In this document: positions 16,790 to 25,254 of the stretch, in pieces
Layout of the letters: the number at the start of each line of letters is the position of its first letter
Position numbering within the stretch: position 1 is the first letter of the stretch
Origin: Candidatus Bathycorpusculum grumuli
GTDB taxonomy: Archaea > Thermoproteota > Bathyarchaeia > Bathyarchaeales > Bathycorpusculaceae
Assembly (NCBI GenBank): GCA_009776805.1
Contig: WRNB01000007.1
Span: forward strand, 1-38,823
Length of the DNA stretch: 38,823 bases
Direction: 5' to 3'
Notes under the pieces: model-generated
The model's database searches: none
What the model saw: only the letters and a program-made list of their open reading frames with translations
What the model was told of the DNA's origin: nothing
Translations under genes and position numbers: made by a program

Positions 16790-18049
16790 ATGACAAACGA
16801 GAACCTACACGCCTTACTGGCAAAGTTTGTAAAAGTTAATGCAAACGTTACTGACGTACAGTGGGACAGAAGGATGAGCCCTCGTTTATTATTTAATCCC
16901 TACTCAAATATTTATGAAGAAAAAAAAATAGCAGCTCACTATTTTTTGCTTGCAGCATCAATTCTTGATGATCAAATGGTAGGTTTTTCAGAAAACGCCC
17001 GAACATTGCTTATCAATTTACATAAAGAATTTGGAACACAACGACTTTTTGAAATTACTAAACCTCATTTATTTAATGACGAAATTGTAAAGTACGGTTT
17101 TTATAATTACCTTGGACCACGCAAAGATACCATCGCAGAAACTTTAACCGCAGTAAACATTTTTGTCAAGTTTAAAGCTGAAAGAGATTTGTTACGTTAT
17201 TCACAAAAATTTGTCAAACCAAAAGATTTTGTTGATGAATTATCCAAAAGTATTGAACGAATGCGTGATGTTCATAAACATAAAGCATGGACATACATGC
17301 GTTGGATGGTACGCCCAGATCCTGATTTAGAAATTTTTAAACAATATACCCCTGAAGATTTACTGGTACCTTTAACAAAAGAAAACGCCAGTGTTGCAAT
17401 TAGTTTAGGCTTGATTAACGCTACTTTACCGTATTTGCTAAAAGATGAATTTGCTGCTTTGAAAGCACAAACAAAAATTACAGACTATGCTAAACGAATT
17501 TTCCCCCATGACCCTGCAAAAGTAGATTACCCATTTTTCCTTTTAGGCAGATGGCTTAAACGTAAAAATCTTAAACGAAACACTTTGAAAGAAGCACTAC
17601 AGTTTTTTGAACGTATTCAAAAAATTACTGGTCAACCTCAAGCACATTATCAAAAGTTAAGTCGTTACAAAAGCGGTTGGGAGAAAGAAACTGCACGTAT
17701 GTTAATGCGCATGCACATTCCTTATGGGTATGAAACTATTACTTTCCCATTACCAGGTGAACAGTATACTCCAGATTTTATTTTAGACATAGAAATTAAT
17801 GGCAGAAAAATTGTTTTAGAGCCACATTATGAAATGAACCTTAAACAGTCTTCAAAATATTCGTTATTCAAACAAACCTACGGTCACAAATTTATGCTTA
17901 TTTTACTTTTAAAAAATGATTTAATAACTTCCTTTAATAAGAGAAACATACTAACAAGTGATGTTTGTGATGATATATGGCCAATAGAGTTTGTAGGGTT
18001 GCTTATAGATAAAATAAAAACTGGCGAGTATGGCCAAGATAAAAAATAA
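16790..18049 (+). CDS. DUF2400-like glycosylase-fold protein fused to a PD-(D/E)XK-like nuclease domain
   Basis: The 419-residue protein seems to have two parts. Residues about 40-256 resemble the DUF2400/TIGR02757 family (a HhH-GPD glycosylase-like fold): AAHYFLLAASILDDQ, then YMRWMVRPDPDL at 169-180, LLVPL at 191-195, and FPHDPAKVDYPFFLLGRWL at 238-256. The family's usual PLD-x-H at the LLVPL position reads PLTKE here, so catalysis may be lost or altered. Residues about 294-419 look like a PD-(D/E)XK nuclease: SGWEKETARML, YTPDF (328-330), then LEPH (343-346) with His in place of the usual Lys. The ATG follows GAGG. The gene is monocistronic, opposite in direction to its ribosomal and secretion neighbours. 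A DNA-repair or DNA-processing role is inferred from the two folds only. Confidence 0.65.
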   Translation: MTNENLHALLAKFVKVNANVTDVQWDRRMSPRLLFNPYSNIYEEKKIAAHYFLLAASILDDQMVGFSENARTLLINLHKEFGTQRLFEITKPHLFNDEIVKYGFYNYLGPRKDTIAETLTAVNIFVKFKAERDLLRYSQKFVKPKDFVDELSKSIERMRDVHKHKAWTYMRWMVRPDPDLEIFKQYTPEDLLVPLTKENASVAISLGLINATLPYLLKDEFAALKAQTKITDYAKRIFPHDPAKVDYPFFLLGRWLKRKNLKRNTLKEALQFFERIQKITGQPQAHYQKLSRYKSGWEKETARMLMRMHIPYGYETITFPLPGEQYTPDFILDIEINGRKIVLEPHYEMNLKQSSKYSLFKQTYGHKFMLILLLKNDLITSFNKRNILTSDVCDDIWPIEFVGLLIDKIKTGEYGQDKK

Positions 18050-18146
18050 TTTTTCACTAAACAAAAGTCAGCCAAGTTAATTATTAATGAGTTAAAATAG
18101 AAAATAAAAGAAGAGAAAGGCTTTACTGCCTTTGGTTATTTGTTGA

Positions 18147-19577
18147 TTAGTCACCGAGTATTCGTTTGAATGCAGGGAACATTTCTGCGGCGCGTTCGCG
18201 CATTAATAGTTCATAGTATTGGTAGATGATACCTACTGAGAGCAAGATACCTGTACCTGAACCGAACACGCCTAAAAAGTCAGCAAAACCTGCTATTAAA
18301 CCAACTATTATGCCGCCGAGTACCGTTACTACTGGAATGTATCGTTTTAGTATTTGTTCAATTGGTCGTTCGCTACGTCTGTAACCTGGGATTTGCATAC
18401 CGCTACTCATGAGTTGCTGAGCTACTTTGTTTGGACCTAAACCGCCGATTTCAAGCCATGTTAAGGAGAAGAAAGCACAGAATACTATCAGGATACCAAG
18501 ATATGCTACTGCTCGCACTGGTTCTGCTACAACATTGAGGACGCCTGACGGTGCAGTTACGTAGTGAGCTAATCCGCCAACACATTGAACTGAACCACTT
18601 GCGGTACTATAGTTACCAAAGATTCTAAAGAACCACGAGACTAATGTTGAACTGGAATTTCCAAAGTTTGACCATAAGAGTTGAGTGAAGAAGTATACGT
18701 TTGCAAATAGTGCACTAGCAAAGATTACTGGCAAGTTGCTGACGTAGAGCAGTTTGATTGGATATCTGCTACGGAATCCTTTGTAACCTGCATAAGTTAT
18801 GGGTAATTCAACACGGATGCCTTGTACGTAAATAATTATTATAAATACAACTATGGTTGCGATGAAACCGATTAATGATGGATTTCCACGCGTAGTACCT
18901 ACAACCCACTCATAGAGTGTTATTGAACCGTTTCGCAAATCATTTAGGGCACCTACAAATAGACCACCTACTCCGCCTGAGGCTGGTGAGAACATTGACC
19001 ATAATATGTTTTGGGCTACACCGGCCATAATAAAGAGACTTATACCACTGCCTAGACCCCAACCTTTTTGAAGTAACTCATCAAGAAGCATTACAATTAT
19101 GCCTGCAAATATCAACTGTAAAAGTATAGCAACTATTACTATTACGCCAAGATCACCGACATGACCATACATACCGCTTAAAATGTAAGCGACAGCCTGA
19201 ACACCGGTTAAACCGATAGAGAAAACTTTACTTGCTGATGTGAAAAGCCCTCGATCTTCAGGATTAGACATATCACATTTAATTATTGAAGACCCGGCAA
19301 GCAATTGAAGAATTAAACCAGCTGTCACAATGGGTCCTATACCCAACTCCATTAAAGTTCCCCTATTGGAGGCAAAGATTACTCTTAACTGTGCAAACTG
19401 ATCAAACTCGCTTGATGCCACACCATAAAGGGGAATTTCAGTCATGACTAAGAAGATAATTAAAACAAGAGCAGTCCAGAAAATCTTTTCATTAAAAGAA
19501 ACTTTACGGGTTGGCTTCTTTATCTCAGGGAGAATTCTACCAATTGGTTTGAATATACTAAGAAATCTTCCAGCCAT
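18147..19577 (-). CDS. secY: preprotein translocase subunit SecY
   Basis: The 476-residue protein forms the central channel of the Sec translocon. It has about ten hydrophobic segments, the plug-region sequence typical of archaeal SecY (ASSEFDQFAQLRVIFASNRG), and the family-specific SSGMQIPGYRRSERPIEQIL cytoplasmic loop before the last helices. Length matches archaeal SecY. It starts at an ATG 9 bp after the uL15 stop and is the last gene of an hsp20-uL15-secY unit. The following gene on the chromosome is convergent, so the usual continuation into DUF106/cmk is broken. Confidence 0.97.
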   Translation of the reverse strand: MAGRFLSIFKPIGRILPEIKKPTRKVSFNEKIFWTALVLIIFLVMTEIPLYGVASSEFDQFAQLRVIFASNRGTLMELGIGPIVTAGLILQLLAGSSIIKCDMSNPEDRGLFTSASKVFSIGLTGVQAVAYILSGMYGHVGDLGVIVIVAILLQLIFAGIIVMLLDELLQKGWGLGSGISLFIMAGVAQNILWSMFSPASGGVGGLFVGALNDLRNGSITLYEWVVGTTRGNPSLIGFIATIVVFIIIIYVQGIRVELPITYAGYKGFRSRYPIKLLYVSNLPVIFASALFANVYFFTQLLWSNFGNSSSTLVSWFFRIFGNYSTASGSVQCVGGLAHYVTAPSGVLNVVAEPVRAVAYLGILIVFCAFFSLTWLEIGGLGPNKVAQQLMSSGMQIPGYRRSERPIEQILKRYIPVVTVLGGIIVGLIAGFADFLGVFGSGTGILLSVGIIYQYYELLMRERAAEMFPAFKRILGD

Positions 19578-19586
19578 AGACTAACT

Positions 19587-20000
19587 TTACTCTCCGTTCT
19601 CTTGGGAAACAGTGATTACTTTTCCGCCTGCTTTGGCGATTTTTTCTTCTGCCGATTTAGAACAGGTTGATACTGTAACAGTTAAGGATCGAAATATTTT
19701 TCCGGTACCTAACAATTTAGTATAACCCAAAGTAGTTAAATTAATTGTATCAGTTTCAGCGATTTCAGTTAATTTTTGGAGGTTGATAACATTTTCTTTT
19801 TTATGAAGACTTTGTGGAGAGGTAAAACCGTGGTTTCCAAAATAATCAGGCTCATAAGTAACAACTTTGCTCCAAAGATGCTTGTGACGCCCAACTTTTC
19901 GGTTACCCTTGCTACCTGCATCACGGTGTTGACCGATTCTACCGTAACCCTGTGTTCGTGAACCTCTTGTTTTTCGTATTTTTCTAAGTTTATGAGGCAT
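19587..20000 (-). CDS. rpl15: ribosomal protein uL15
   Basis: A component of the large ribosomal subunit. The basic, Gly/Arg/Lys-rich N-terminus (RKTRGSRTQGYGRIGQHRDAG) and the C-terminal region (LGYTKLLGTGKI...VTVSTCSKSAEEKI) are characteristic of archaeal uL15. At 137 residues it is close to the usual size. It starts 7 bp downstream of the Hsp20 stop and ends 9 bp before secY, so the three genes probably share a transcript. Normally uL30 precedes it directly; here uL30 lies about 3 kb away. Confidence 0.96.
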   Translation of the reverse strand: MPHKLRKIRKTRGSRTQGYGRIGQHRDAGSKGNRKVGRHKHLWSKVVTYEPDYFGNHGFTSPQSLHKKENVINLQKLTEIAETDTINLTTLGYTKLLGTGKIFRSLTVTVSTCSKSAEEKIAKAGGKVITVSQENGE

Positions 20001-20007
20001 ATTATAT

Positions 20008-20463
20008 TCAGCTTCTCTGTTTATTATTTGTGCGAATTTCTGCTTTCTTTAATTTTATTTCCAGTACGCCATTCTTGAAAGTGGTATGGATATCGCTCGG
20101 AATCACTACCTTCGGTAAATTTAAACTTTTATAATATCTGCGCTCTTTTGATTTTGCAGACAGCGTAATTTTCTGGTCTTTAACATTTATCTTGAAGGAT
20201 TCCTTATTAAAGCCTGCGATTTCTGCGACTATAGTTATCCAATTAGTTTCTTGAAAAATATCAATCAAAGGTTTAGGCTCACAAAATTTACGCTTACCCA
20301 CACCTTTTGAAAACTTGAAATTTTTTCCGTAACGGGTACTCTTAGTAAGCTTTAAGGGATTAATCTGCATAACATTTGGCTCATCGGTAAAGAAATCACT
20401 TAAATCCTCATCAAAGTCTACCCATTTACGACTTTTTATACTTCTTCGCCATTTTGCGCTCAT
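20008..20463 (-). CDS. small heat shock protein (Hsp20/alpha-crystallin family)
   Basis: An Hsp20-type holdase chaperone that keeps unfolding proteins soluble. The alpha-crystallin domain occupies roughly the last 90 residues: WITIVAEIAGFNKESFKINV, then ITLSAKSKERRYYKSL, and the closing GVLEIKLKK matching the conserved G-x-L-x-(V/I) motif. The N-terminal ~60 residues are basic and rich in Lys, Arg and Asp. The ORF track runs to 20583 through skewed DNA; I choose the ATG at 20463 (MSAKWRRSIK), which follows a GGGG-containing leader and a TATA box about 40 bp upstream, giving 151 residues. It heads the uL15-secY unit, which is unusual and might link translocon expression to stress. Confidence 0.9.
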   Translation of the reverse strand: MSAKWRRSIKSRKWVDFDEDLSDFFTDEPNVMQINPLKLTKSTRYGKNFKFSKGVGKRKFCEPKPLIDIFQETNWITIVAEIAGFNKESFKINVKDQKITLSAKSKERRYYKSLNLPKVVIPSDIHTTFKNGVLEIKLKKAEIRTNNKQRS

Positions 20464-20499
20464 TATTCCCCATCCAACTTTACCTACGCAACTCAGCAT

Positions 20500-20520
20500 A
20501 GGTCTTATAAAAGATATCGC
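20500..20520 (-). promoter_or_regulatory. TATA/BRE promoter of hsp20-uL15-secY
   Basis: On the minus strand, GATATCTTTTATAAGACC contains a TATA box about 40 bp before the Hsp20 ATG at 20463. Transcription would start around 20478-20482. It is the only good TATA-like site just upstream of this unit. Confidence 0.5.
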
Positions 20521-20583
20521 ACACCAAAAGCAAAAAACATCTAAACAGCAATAAAGAGAAACACACACCAAAAAAAACAACAC

Positions 20584-20999
20584 CCAAACAATTTACAAAA
20601 AAACACCAAATTCAACAGCATATATAAACCAAACAAAACAAATTTAACAATAAAAAAACTTGAAAAAAAATTAAATTTAACCCTTAACACTAATTTACTG
20701 AGTTAAAGATCAAGTCGTACAATTTTTAGCCAACATACCACACACATCTACAAAAACACACACATAATCAGATTTAACAAATAAAACAATACAAAAAAAC
20801 ATGGCAAATATTCAGTCGTATAGCGAATTTTGGAATAAAAACATTATTGTTCCCTTGAAAATCCCAGAAATAACACAAGCAAATTCCCTCTTTTAACAAC
20901 TATTCCGATAATGAAACAATTTTACCAAAAATCCCCGCACCTTGCACTAAACGAAAACCACCCAACCTTAACTTCACAACAAAACAAATACACACTCAA
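20584..20999. other. A/C-rich non-coding leader region
   Basis: Strongly G-poor on the + strand (T/G-rich on the transcribed sense strand of hsp20). No ORF with protein character is seen. It may include the completely degraded 3' end of the IS66 transposase, which I can no longer follow below about 21000. Confidence 0.5.
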
Positions 21000-22145
21000 C
21001 CAAAATATTAACAAACAACACCCAAAACCAAAAACAAACCACAAAACCCAACACCAAACAACCTACAATCCAACAAACACCTAACCTTCAAACACATCCA
21101 CACACCCACAACCAAAAAATTCTCCCCAAACCAACACCAAAACCCACAAATACGCTCCCAAACACTCAAACATAACAAGCCGACAACACATTCACACAAA
21201 CCTTCCTTACAACACTCCACCACTCTCCTTCAACCTGCACAAAAAATCCATCACCCAAACCACCCACCCTAACCAACATCCTCAACCACACCCAAAAACT
21301 CACGCAACAAATAAGCATTACACAACACATAAAAACAATTTTCACAATTAAAATACGACCCCCAACAATCATGAACCACCACACCAAAAAACTCGTTTAA
21401 CACTCCAGTTATCATCGGTACCAATTTGACCTCTTTTTTTAGGATAAACCATAATATAGATGCTTCTTCACTTGAAAAAGTGTTAGTCAATACATCTTTC
21501 TACACTAATTCCGGTTTCATCAAAATACAAAACTGATTCATCTTAATCTTGGAGGATTTCATTTAGAACTGACTGCTTTTTCTACAAACACGGCCACATA
21601 ATTAACTATGGTACCTATAGATAGCGGTACACCAAATATGGCATTAAAAATTTTTTTGGTTTTTATCATCTTAGCATAACGTAATGAATGAGTAGAACTA
21701 ATGACTTTTACGCCTTCGCCACATTATTGTGGAAGTTAACTCTGGGGAAGACCTGTGTGTTTAGGATTTGGCAGTTAGGCAGGTTTTTGTTATTTGGTTG
21801 TGTTGAGTGAATTGGATTTGTATTTGGATGTCGATTTTGTATCAGACCTCTGTTTGGGCACCGTTTGTGAGTTGGTGTGGCAGTGTTTACATTTGATGTG
21901 TTTGTTATTATTTGGTGGGTTGTTTTTAGATTTTTAGCCCGTGATGGCTTTGTGCTTGGGTTGTGCGCCTAGTTTTTGTTGGTTTTTTGGTGTGTGGATT
22001 GGGTTTTTTCAGGTGTCTGTTGAGGTGGTTTGGGACTGTTTTTGCTATCGATGTTTAGTCGGGTTTAAAGTTTGGTTATTTTTGTCTGAAAATGGTCATA
22101 CAGTGTTAGAAATTTTGTGAGTTTTTCTAAATGTGACCTTTGCAT
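21000..22145 (-). pseudogene. decayed IS66-family transposase
   Basis: Fragments in shifting frames on the minus strand follow the order of an IS66 TnpC transposase. From the ATG near 22145: MQRSHLEKLTKF, then NIDSKNSPKPPQQTPEK and GAQPKHKAITG (the NSKNSSKPP...GGQPGHKG region), KCKHCHTNSQTVPKQR (zinc-finger region), FNAIFGVPLSIGTIVNYV at about 21640, FDETGISVE (first catalytic Asp), and GVVVHDCWGSYFNCENC...LCNAYLLRE at 21290-21400 (second Asp region). Many frameshifts and stops break it. Below about 21250 the coding strand has become extreme T/G-rich and similarity fades. The 5' half is instead A/C-rich on the same strand, so composition flips within one former gene. Transposition activity is lost. 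Confidence 0.75.
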
Positions 22146-22214
22146 AGCGTTTACTCAATTTACACTATATAAATATTGTATGCGTCAAAAATTCAAACAC
22201 TATCGACTGAATAA

Positions 22215-22571
22215 TTACTTGATGTTTATGTTTGTGCCGTATTTGTCGGTGATTGTTTTTATGACGAGTTTTTCGTATGGTGTTAGGGTGTTTGGGTCGA
22301 TTGTATTTTTGGCGAGTAGTTGTATTAGGTATTTGTTTGGTGTTAGGGTGTTGTTGTGTGTTTGTCCTATGCATTTGCTTGGGGTGTTGTATTTTTTGTT
22401 TGTTTTGTCCCATTTGGTTTGGCATACGTAGGTGTATTTTTTGTTTACGTTTTCGGTTATGTACATGTGCTTCTCTGTAATGGTATAGTGTTGTGATTGT
22501 TTATATGTGTGTTGGTGTTGTGGGTGTGTGTTGTTGCTGGTTTGTTTTTTGTGTTTTGTTGGTTTTGGCAT
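22215..22571 (-). pseudogene. probable transposase N-terminal remnant
   Basis: The 118-residue ORF has a low-complexity Asn/Gln/His start produced by A/C-rich DNA. From MYITENVNKKYTYVCQTKWD through SKCIGQTHNN it resembles the N-terminus of IS1634-like (IS4-group) transposases, which carry a YVYES...WDKEKKQP...IGK-type opening. It stops after about 85 further residues, with none of the DDE catalytic segments following. It lies directly upstream of the IS66 remnant. The resemblance is short, so the family call is tentative, and an unrelated small gene is possible. Confidence 0.35.
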
Positions 22572-23051
22572 TTGTTTTTGTATTGTTTTTATTCGAAAAA
22601 TATAATGTTATAATTTTTTGTGAGTTTCCATGAAGCATTTGTTTGCTTTATAGTTTTTATAGCATGACCGCAGTCGATGGCGAAATCTTCCATGAAAACA
22701 TTTGACTACTTTCATAGTTCTTCCAACATCGACCGCAGTCGATGGCAAAATCTCTCATGAAAGCATCGGTGATTTTTTGGTTCTTCTAACATGGTCGTAG
22801 CTGATAGTGAAGTCTTCCATGAAAGCACTTGGCTGTTTTTGTAATTTTCGAGCATTGATTTGTCGATGGTGAATTTTGATGTTAGAAAACAAAAATATGG
22901 TTAAAATACATAAATAATAGAGTTTACATTTGTAATAAATGTGCATGTTTTAGTTTTAATTTCAAAAATTGAATGTAGTGTTTTTTGTGATTAGATAGTT
23001 ATTATATATTAAAAATTTTATAAATAAATTAAAAGGTTGGACGTTGATGGG
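22572..23051. other. non-coding gap with hairpin repeat array
   Basis: This stretch between the transposase debris and uL30 holds the four-unit ~63-bp repeat array. The remaining ~170 bp next to the uL30 stop is AT-rich, with TTTTTTGTGATT and poly-T/A runs that could serve as 3' ends for the ribosomal operon. No gene is supported. Confidence 0.55.
22624..22876 (+). repeat. ~63-bp tandem hairpin repeat array, four units
   Basis: Units begin at about 22624, 22686, 22751 and 22813, with spacings of 62, 65 and 62 bp. The best unit reads TCTTCCATGAAAACATTT, then GACTACTTTCATAG, then TTCTTCCAAC, then CATCGACCGCAGTCGATG. The last segment is a perfect 7-bp stem with a 4-base loop, and ATGAAA/TTTCAT can form a second stem. 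Unit starts alternate between TCTTCC and TCTCTC forms, suggesting a dimer-like higher-order unit. It lies downstream of the ribosomal operon. Related copies are at 10509-10645 and 34306-34391. Confidence 0.85.
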
Positions 23052-23540
23052 TTAGATCATACGTTTAACTAGATCATTAATAGCTTCGCCGCGGTATCCT
23101 GCTTCACCACCAGCTTTGAAGGATTTCTTGACATTACCTTTGAATCCTTTTGATGGTGGATGCAATTTGAATACTGGAGTCATAAATGGAAGTTTACCAT
23201 GTTCTGCTTTACCAGCCATTATTGCATCTGCGAGTTCTTCGAATGCTTTGAAACCGAGCTTTTCGAGATATTCAGTTGTTAATTTTTTGTTACCTAATAA
23301 TCGAGCTCTTTTTTCAAGCATTTCAGTTATTGTTTCTTTTGTGACCTCGCCCCATGTAACGTAACTGTTTACTCTTTGTAACATACCTTTGTATGATGCC
23401 CGATCATCGATGAGAATAGCGTGATTTGTGTGGTCTAGACGGAGAAGAGATAACGTTTCACGAGCTTCTCTTAATGCACTGATTGTACCGCGAATACGAA
23501 TTACAACTATTTGTTTTTGGTTTTCTGTCTGTTGTGCCAT
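23052..23540 (-). CDS. rpl30: ribosomal protein uL30
   Basis: Large-subunit protein, 162 residues, the long archaeal/eukaryotic form. The N-terminal ferredoxin-like core (IVVIRIRGTISALREARETLSLLRL) and the archaeal C-terminal extension ending FKLHPPSKGFKGNVKKSF...GGEAGYRGEAIN are both present. ATG start, 1 bp after the uS5 stop. It is the last gene of the long ribosomal operon here; the usual next gene, uL15, is about 3 kb further on behind its own promoter. Confidence 0.96.
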   Translation of the reverse strand: MAQQTENQKQIVVIRIRGTISALREARETLSLLRLDHTNHAILIDDRASYKGMLQRVNSYVTWGEVTKETITEMLEKRARLLGNKKLTTEYLEKLGFKAFEELADAIMAGKAEHGKLPFMTPVFKLHPPSKGFKGNVKKSFKAGGEAGYRGEAINDLVKRMI

Positions 23541-23541
23541 T

Positions 23542-24198
23542 TTATCTCACCCAATCAGCTTGCGTGATCAAGTTATATGTTTTGCGCAAACCGTCAAATA
23601 TTGCATATGCATATGATGGAACTGTCCGAGTTGAACCAAAGCTTCTCATCCAAAGATCTTTTACACCTGCTAAGCCAAAAATTGTTTTTGCAACTTCACT
23701 TGAAACAAGTCCTAAACCTCTTGGCCCTGGAAGGATAATTACGCGAACACCACCACATTTACCTTCAACTTGAAATGGTACTGAATGAGTGTGTCCACAG
23801 TTACATTCCCAGCTACCACAGCCCCGTTTTATTGGAACAATATTTAAACGTGCATTTGCTGCGGCTTTTTCTATTGCATTGCGAACTTGACTGGCTTTTC
23901 CATTACCGATACCAACATATCCGTCTTTGTTACCAACAGCTACGATTGCTTTGAAACGGGATTTTTCACCTGCATCAGTTTGTTTCTGTACCAAATTTAC
24001 GTTTATGACTTCTTCCTGTATATCGGGTAGGAGTGCATCAACGATTTGCGGTTCAGAAATTTTTATACCGCTAAGGAACAGGTCCTCCATTGTTGTAATT
24101 TTACCTTCTTGAATCATCTTACCTAGTCGAGTTTTCGGTATCCACTCTTCAAGGTTTGTTGTACGTCTATCACGGTCTTCTCGTTGTTGTCTACTCAT
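23542..24198 (-). CDS. rps5: ribosomal protein uS5
   Basis: Small-subunit protein at the mRNA entry and decoding region, 218 residues in the long archaeal form. The double-stranded-RNA-binding-like S5 domain reads RFKAIVAVGNKDGYVGIGNGKASQVRNAIEKA, followed by the C-terminal domain with VRVIILPGPRGLGLV. It retains the archaeal CGSWECNCGHTHS cysteine/histidine segment. The start ATG overlaps the uL18 stop by 4 bp (ATGA), implying translational coupling. Confidence 0.97.
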   Translation of the reverse strand: MSRQQREDRDRRTTNLEEWIPKTRLGKMIQEGKITTMEDLFLSGIKISEPQIVDALLPDIQEEVINVNLVQKQTDAGEKSRFKAIVAVGNKDGYVGIGNGKASQVRNAIEKAAANARLNIVPIKRGCGSWECNCGHTHSVPFQVEGKCGGVRVIILPGPRGLGLVSSEVAKTIFGLAGVKDLWMRSFGSTRTVPSYAYAIFDGLRKTYNLITQADWVR

Positions 24199-24797
24199 TC
24201 TTTCTTTTCACCCTTAAATGACGCAATTATATCGGCTTTTATTTTTGTAAAGTGTTCAGGTAGTTTTTCTGGAGCAACACCAGCTTTAAGGTATGCAGCA
24301 AATTTTTGGTTATACTCATCCGAGCCAGTGCCAAGTTTCTTTGCATACTTTGCAATTTGTTCGCCTTTTATGCGTTCTTTTACTATTTTTTCTTCACTGT
24401 GTGGAACGTCTACGCCTGCATCAACAACACCACTTAGCATTGCAAAGATCCTTGCACCATTTGTTGGGGAACTAAGACCTATATCTAGAATTGCTTCTTT
24501 GATTCCTTGTTTTTTAGCTTTTAAACCACAGATTAATCCAGTTAGGTATGCTGCAGGTATATTACCTGTTGGGACTTTCCAACCAAATTGTTTGGTTAAT
24601 TCTTTGCTGTTTGCAGCTATTAATACAAAGTCGCCTTCTGGTTTTGCTTTAATGATTTGCACTGTAGCGTTTTTTAGTGAACCTCTGATGACCAGACGGA
24701 GTTTGCCTGAGACAACCATACCTTTACGGGCTTGGTAATCGGTTTTGCCTTCACGTCTGCGTCTTAATTGTACACGGTAATTTGCATTTCTTGCCAT
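24195..24797 (-). CDS. rpl18: ribosomal protein uL18
   Basis: 5S rRNA-binding large-subunit protein, 200 residues, archaeal length. The N-terminus YRVQLRRRREGKTDYQARKGMV and the internal NIPAAYLTGLICGLKAKK are typical of the family. A strong GGAGGA Shine-Dalgarno precedes the ATG. The gene follows eL19 by 1 bp and overlaps uS5 by 4 bp. Confidence 0.97.
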   Translation of the reverse strand: MARNANYRVQLRRRREGKTDYQARKGMVVSGKLRLVIRGSLKNATVQIIKAKPEGDFVLIAANSKELTKQFGWKVPTGNIPAAYLTGLICGLKAKKQGIKEAILDIGLSSPTNGARIFAMLSGVVDAGVDVPHSEEKIVKERIKGEQIAKYAKKLGTGSDEYNQKFAAYLKAGVAPEKLPEHFTKIKADIIASFKGEKKE

Positions 24798-24798
24798 C

Positions 24799-25254
24799 TT
24801 AACGTTTCCTCCATAAATCCTTTGCTTTCAGATAACGCTCTAGGTCAGCAATGGATTCGAATCGACCACTACCGGCCATCCTGTAGAATTCAGTGTATGT
24901 TTCTTCAGTGATTGTACGATTTGCCTTAAGTTCGCGAAGTTTGCGACGTAGTGAACGAATTTTAATTATCCAAGCGTCTTTTTTGGTTACGTTTGCTTTT
25001 GGTGAGCCTGTGTAACTGCCTGGACCTTGGCGTCTGCCTTTACGTTTCTTTTCGCGGATAACTTTTGCTCTTGAGCGACTGACACCTTTTTCAGGTAATG
25101 AAACTATGACTTTTTCGTAAATTAATCGTTTGATTTCTTCACGGGTAATGGCACCTTCAACATCGCTTATACGAGCTGGGTCTATCCAAACACGATTTTC
25201 ACCTGTTTTAAGAATTGCTGAAGCAAGGCGTCTTTGACTTGACAAATTGGTCAT
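24799..25254 (-). CDS. rpl19e: ribosomal protein eL19
   Basis: Archaeal/eukaryotic-specific large-subunit protein, 151 residues. The opening LSSQRRLASAILKTGENRVWID and the very basic SRAKVIREKKRKGRRQGPGS stretch are diagnostic. It starts at a TAATG overlap with the eL32 stop. This gene has no bacterial counterpart and helps fix the domain of the organism. Confidence 0.97.
   Translation of the reverse strand: MTNLSSQRRLASAILKTGENRVWIDPARISDVEGAITREEIKRLIYEKVIVSLPEKGVSRSRAKVIREKKRKGRRQGPGSYTGSPKANVTKKDAWIIKIRSLRRKLRELKANRTITEETYTEFYRMAGSGRFESIADLERYLKAKDLWRKR

Noticed and set aside
21008-21223. 71-aa ORF rich in Cys, Val, Gly, Trp
   Set aside because: Composition artefact of T/G-rich DNA within the decayed IS66 transposase.
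22165-22425. 86-aa minus-strand ORF
   Set aside because: Low-complexity product of A/C-rich DNA in an alternative frame to the transposase-like ORF.
22624-22876. Possible CRISPR array
   Set aside because: Units repeat along their full ~63 bp with scattered substitutions and no unique spacers; no cas genes are nearby.
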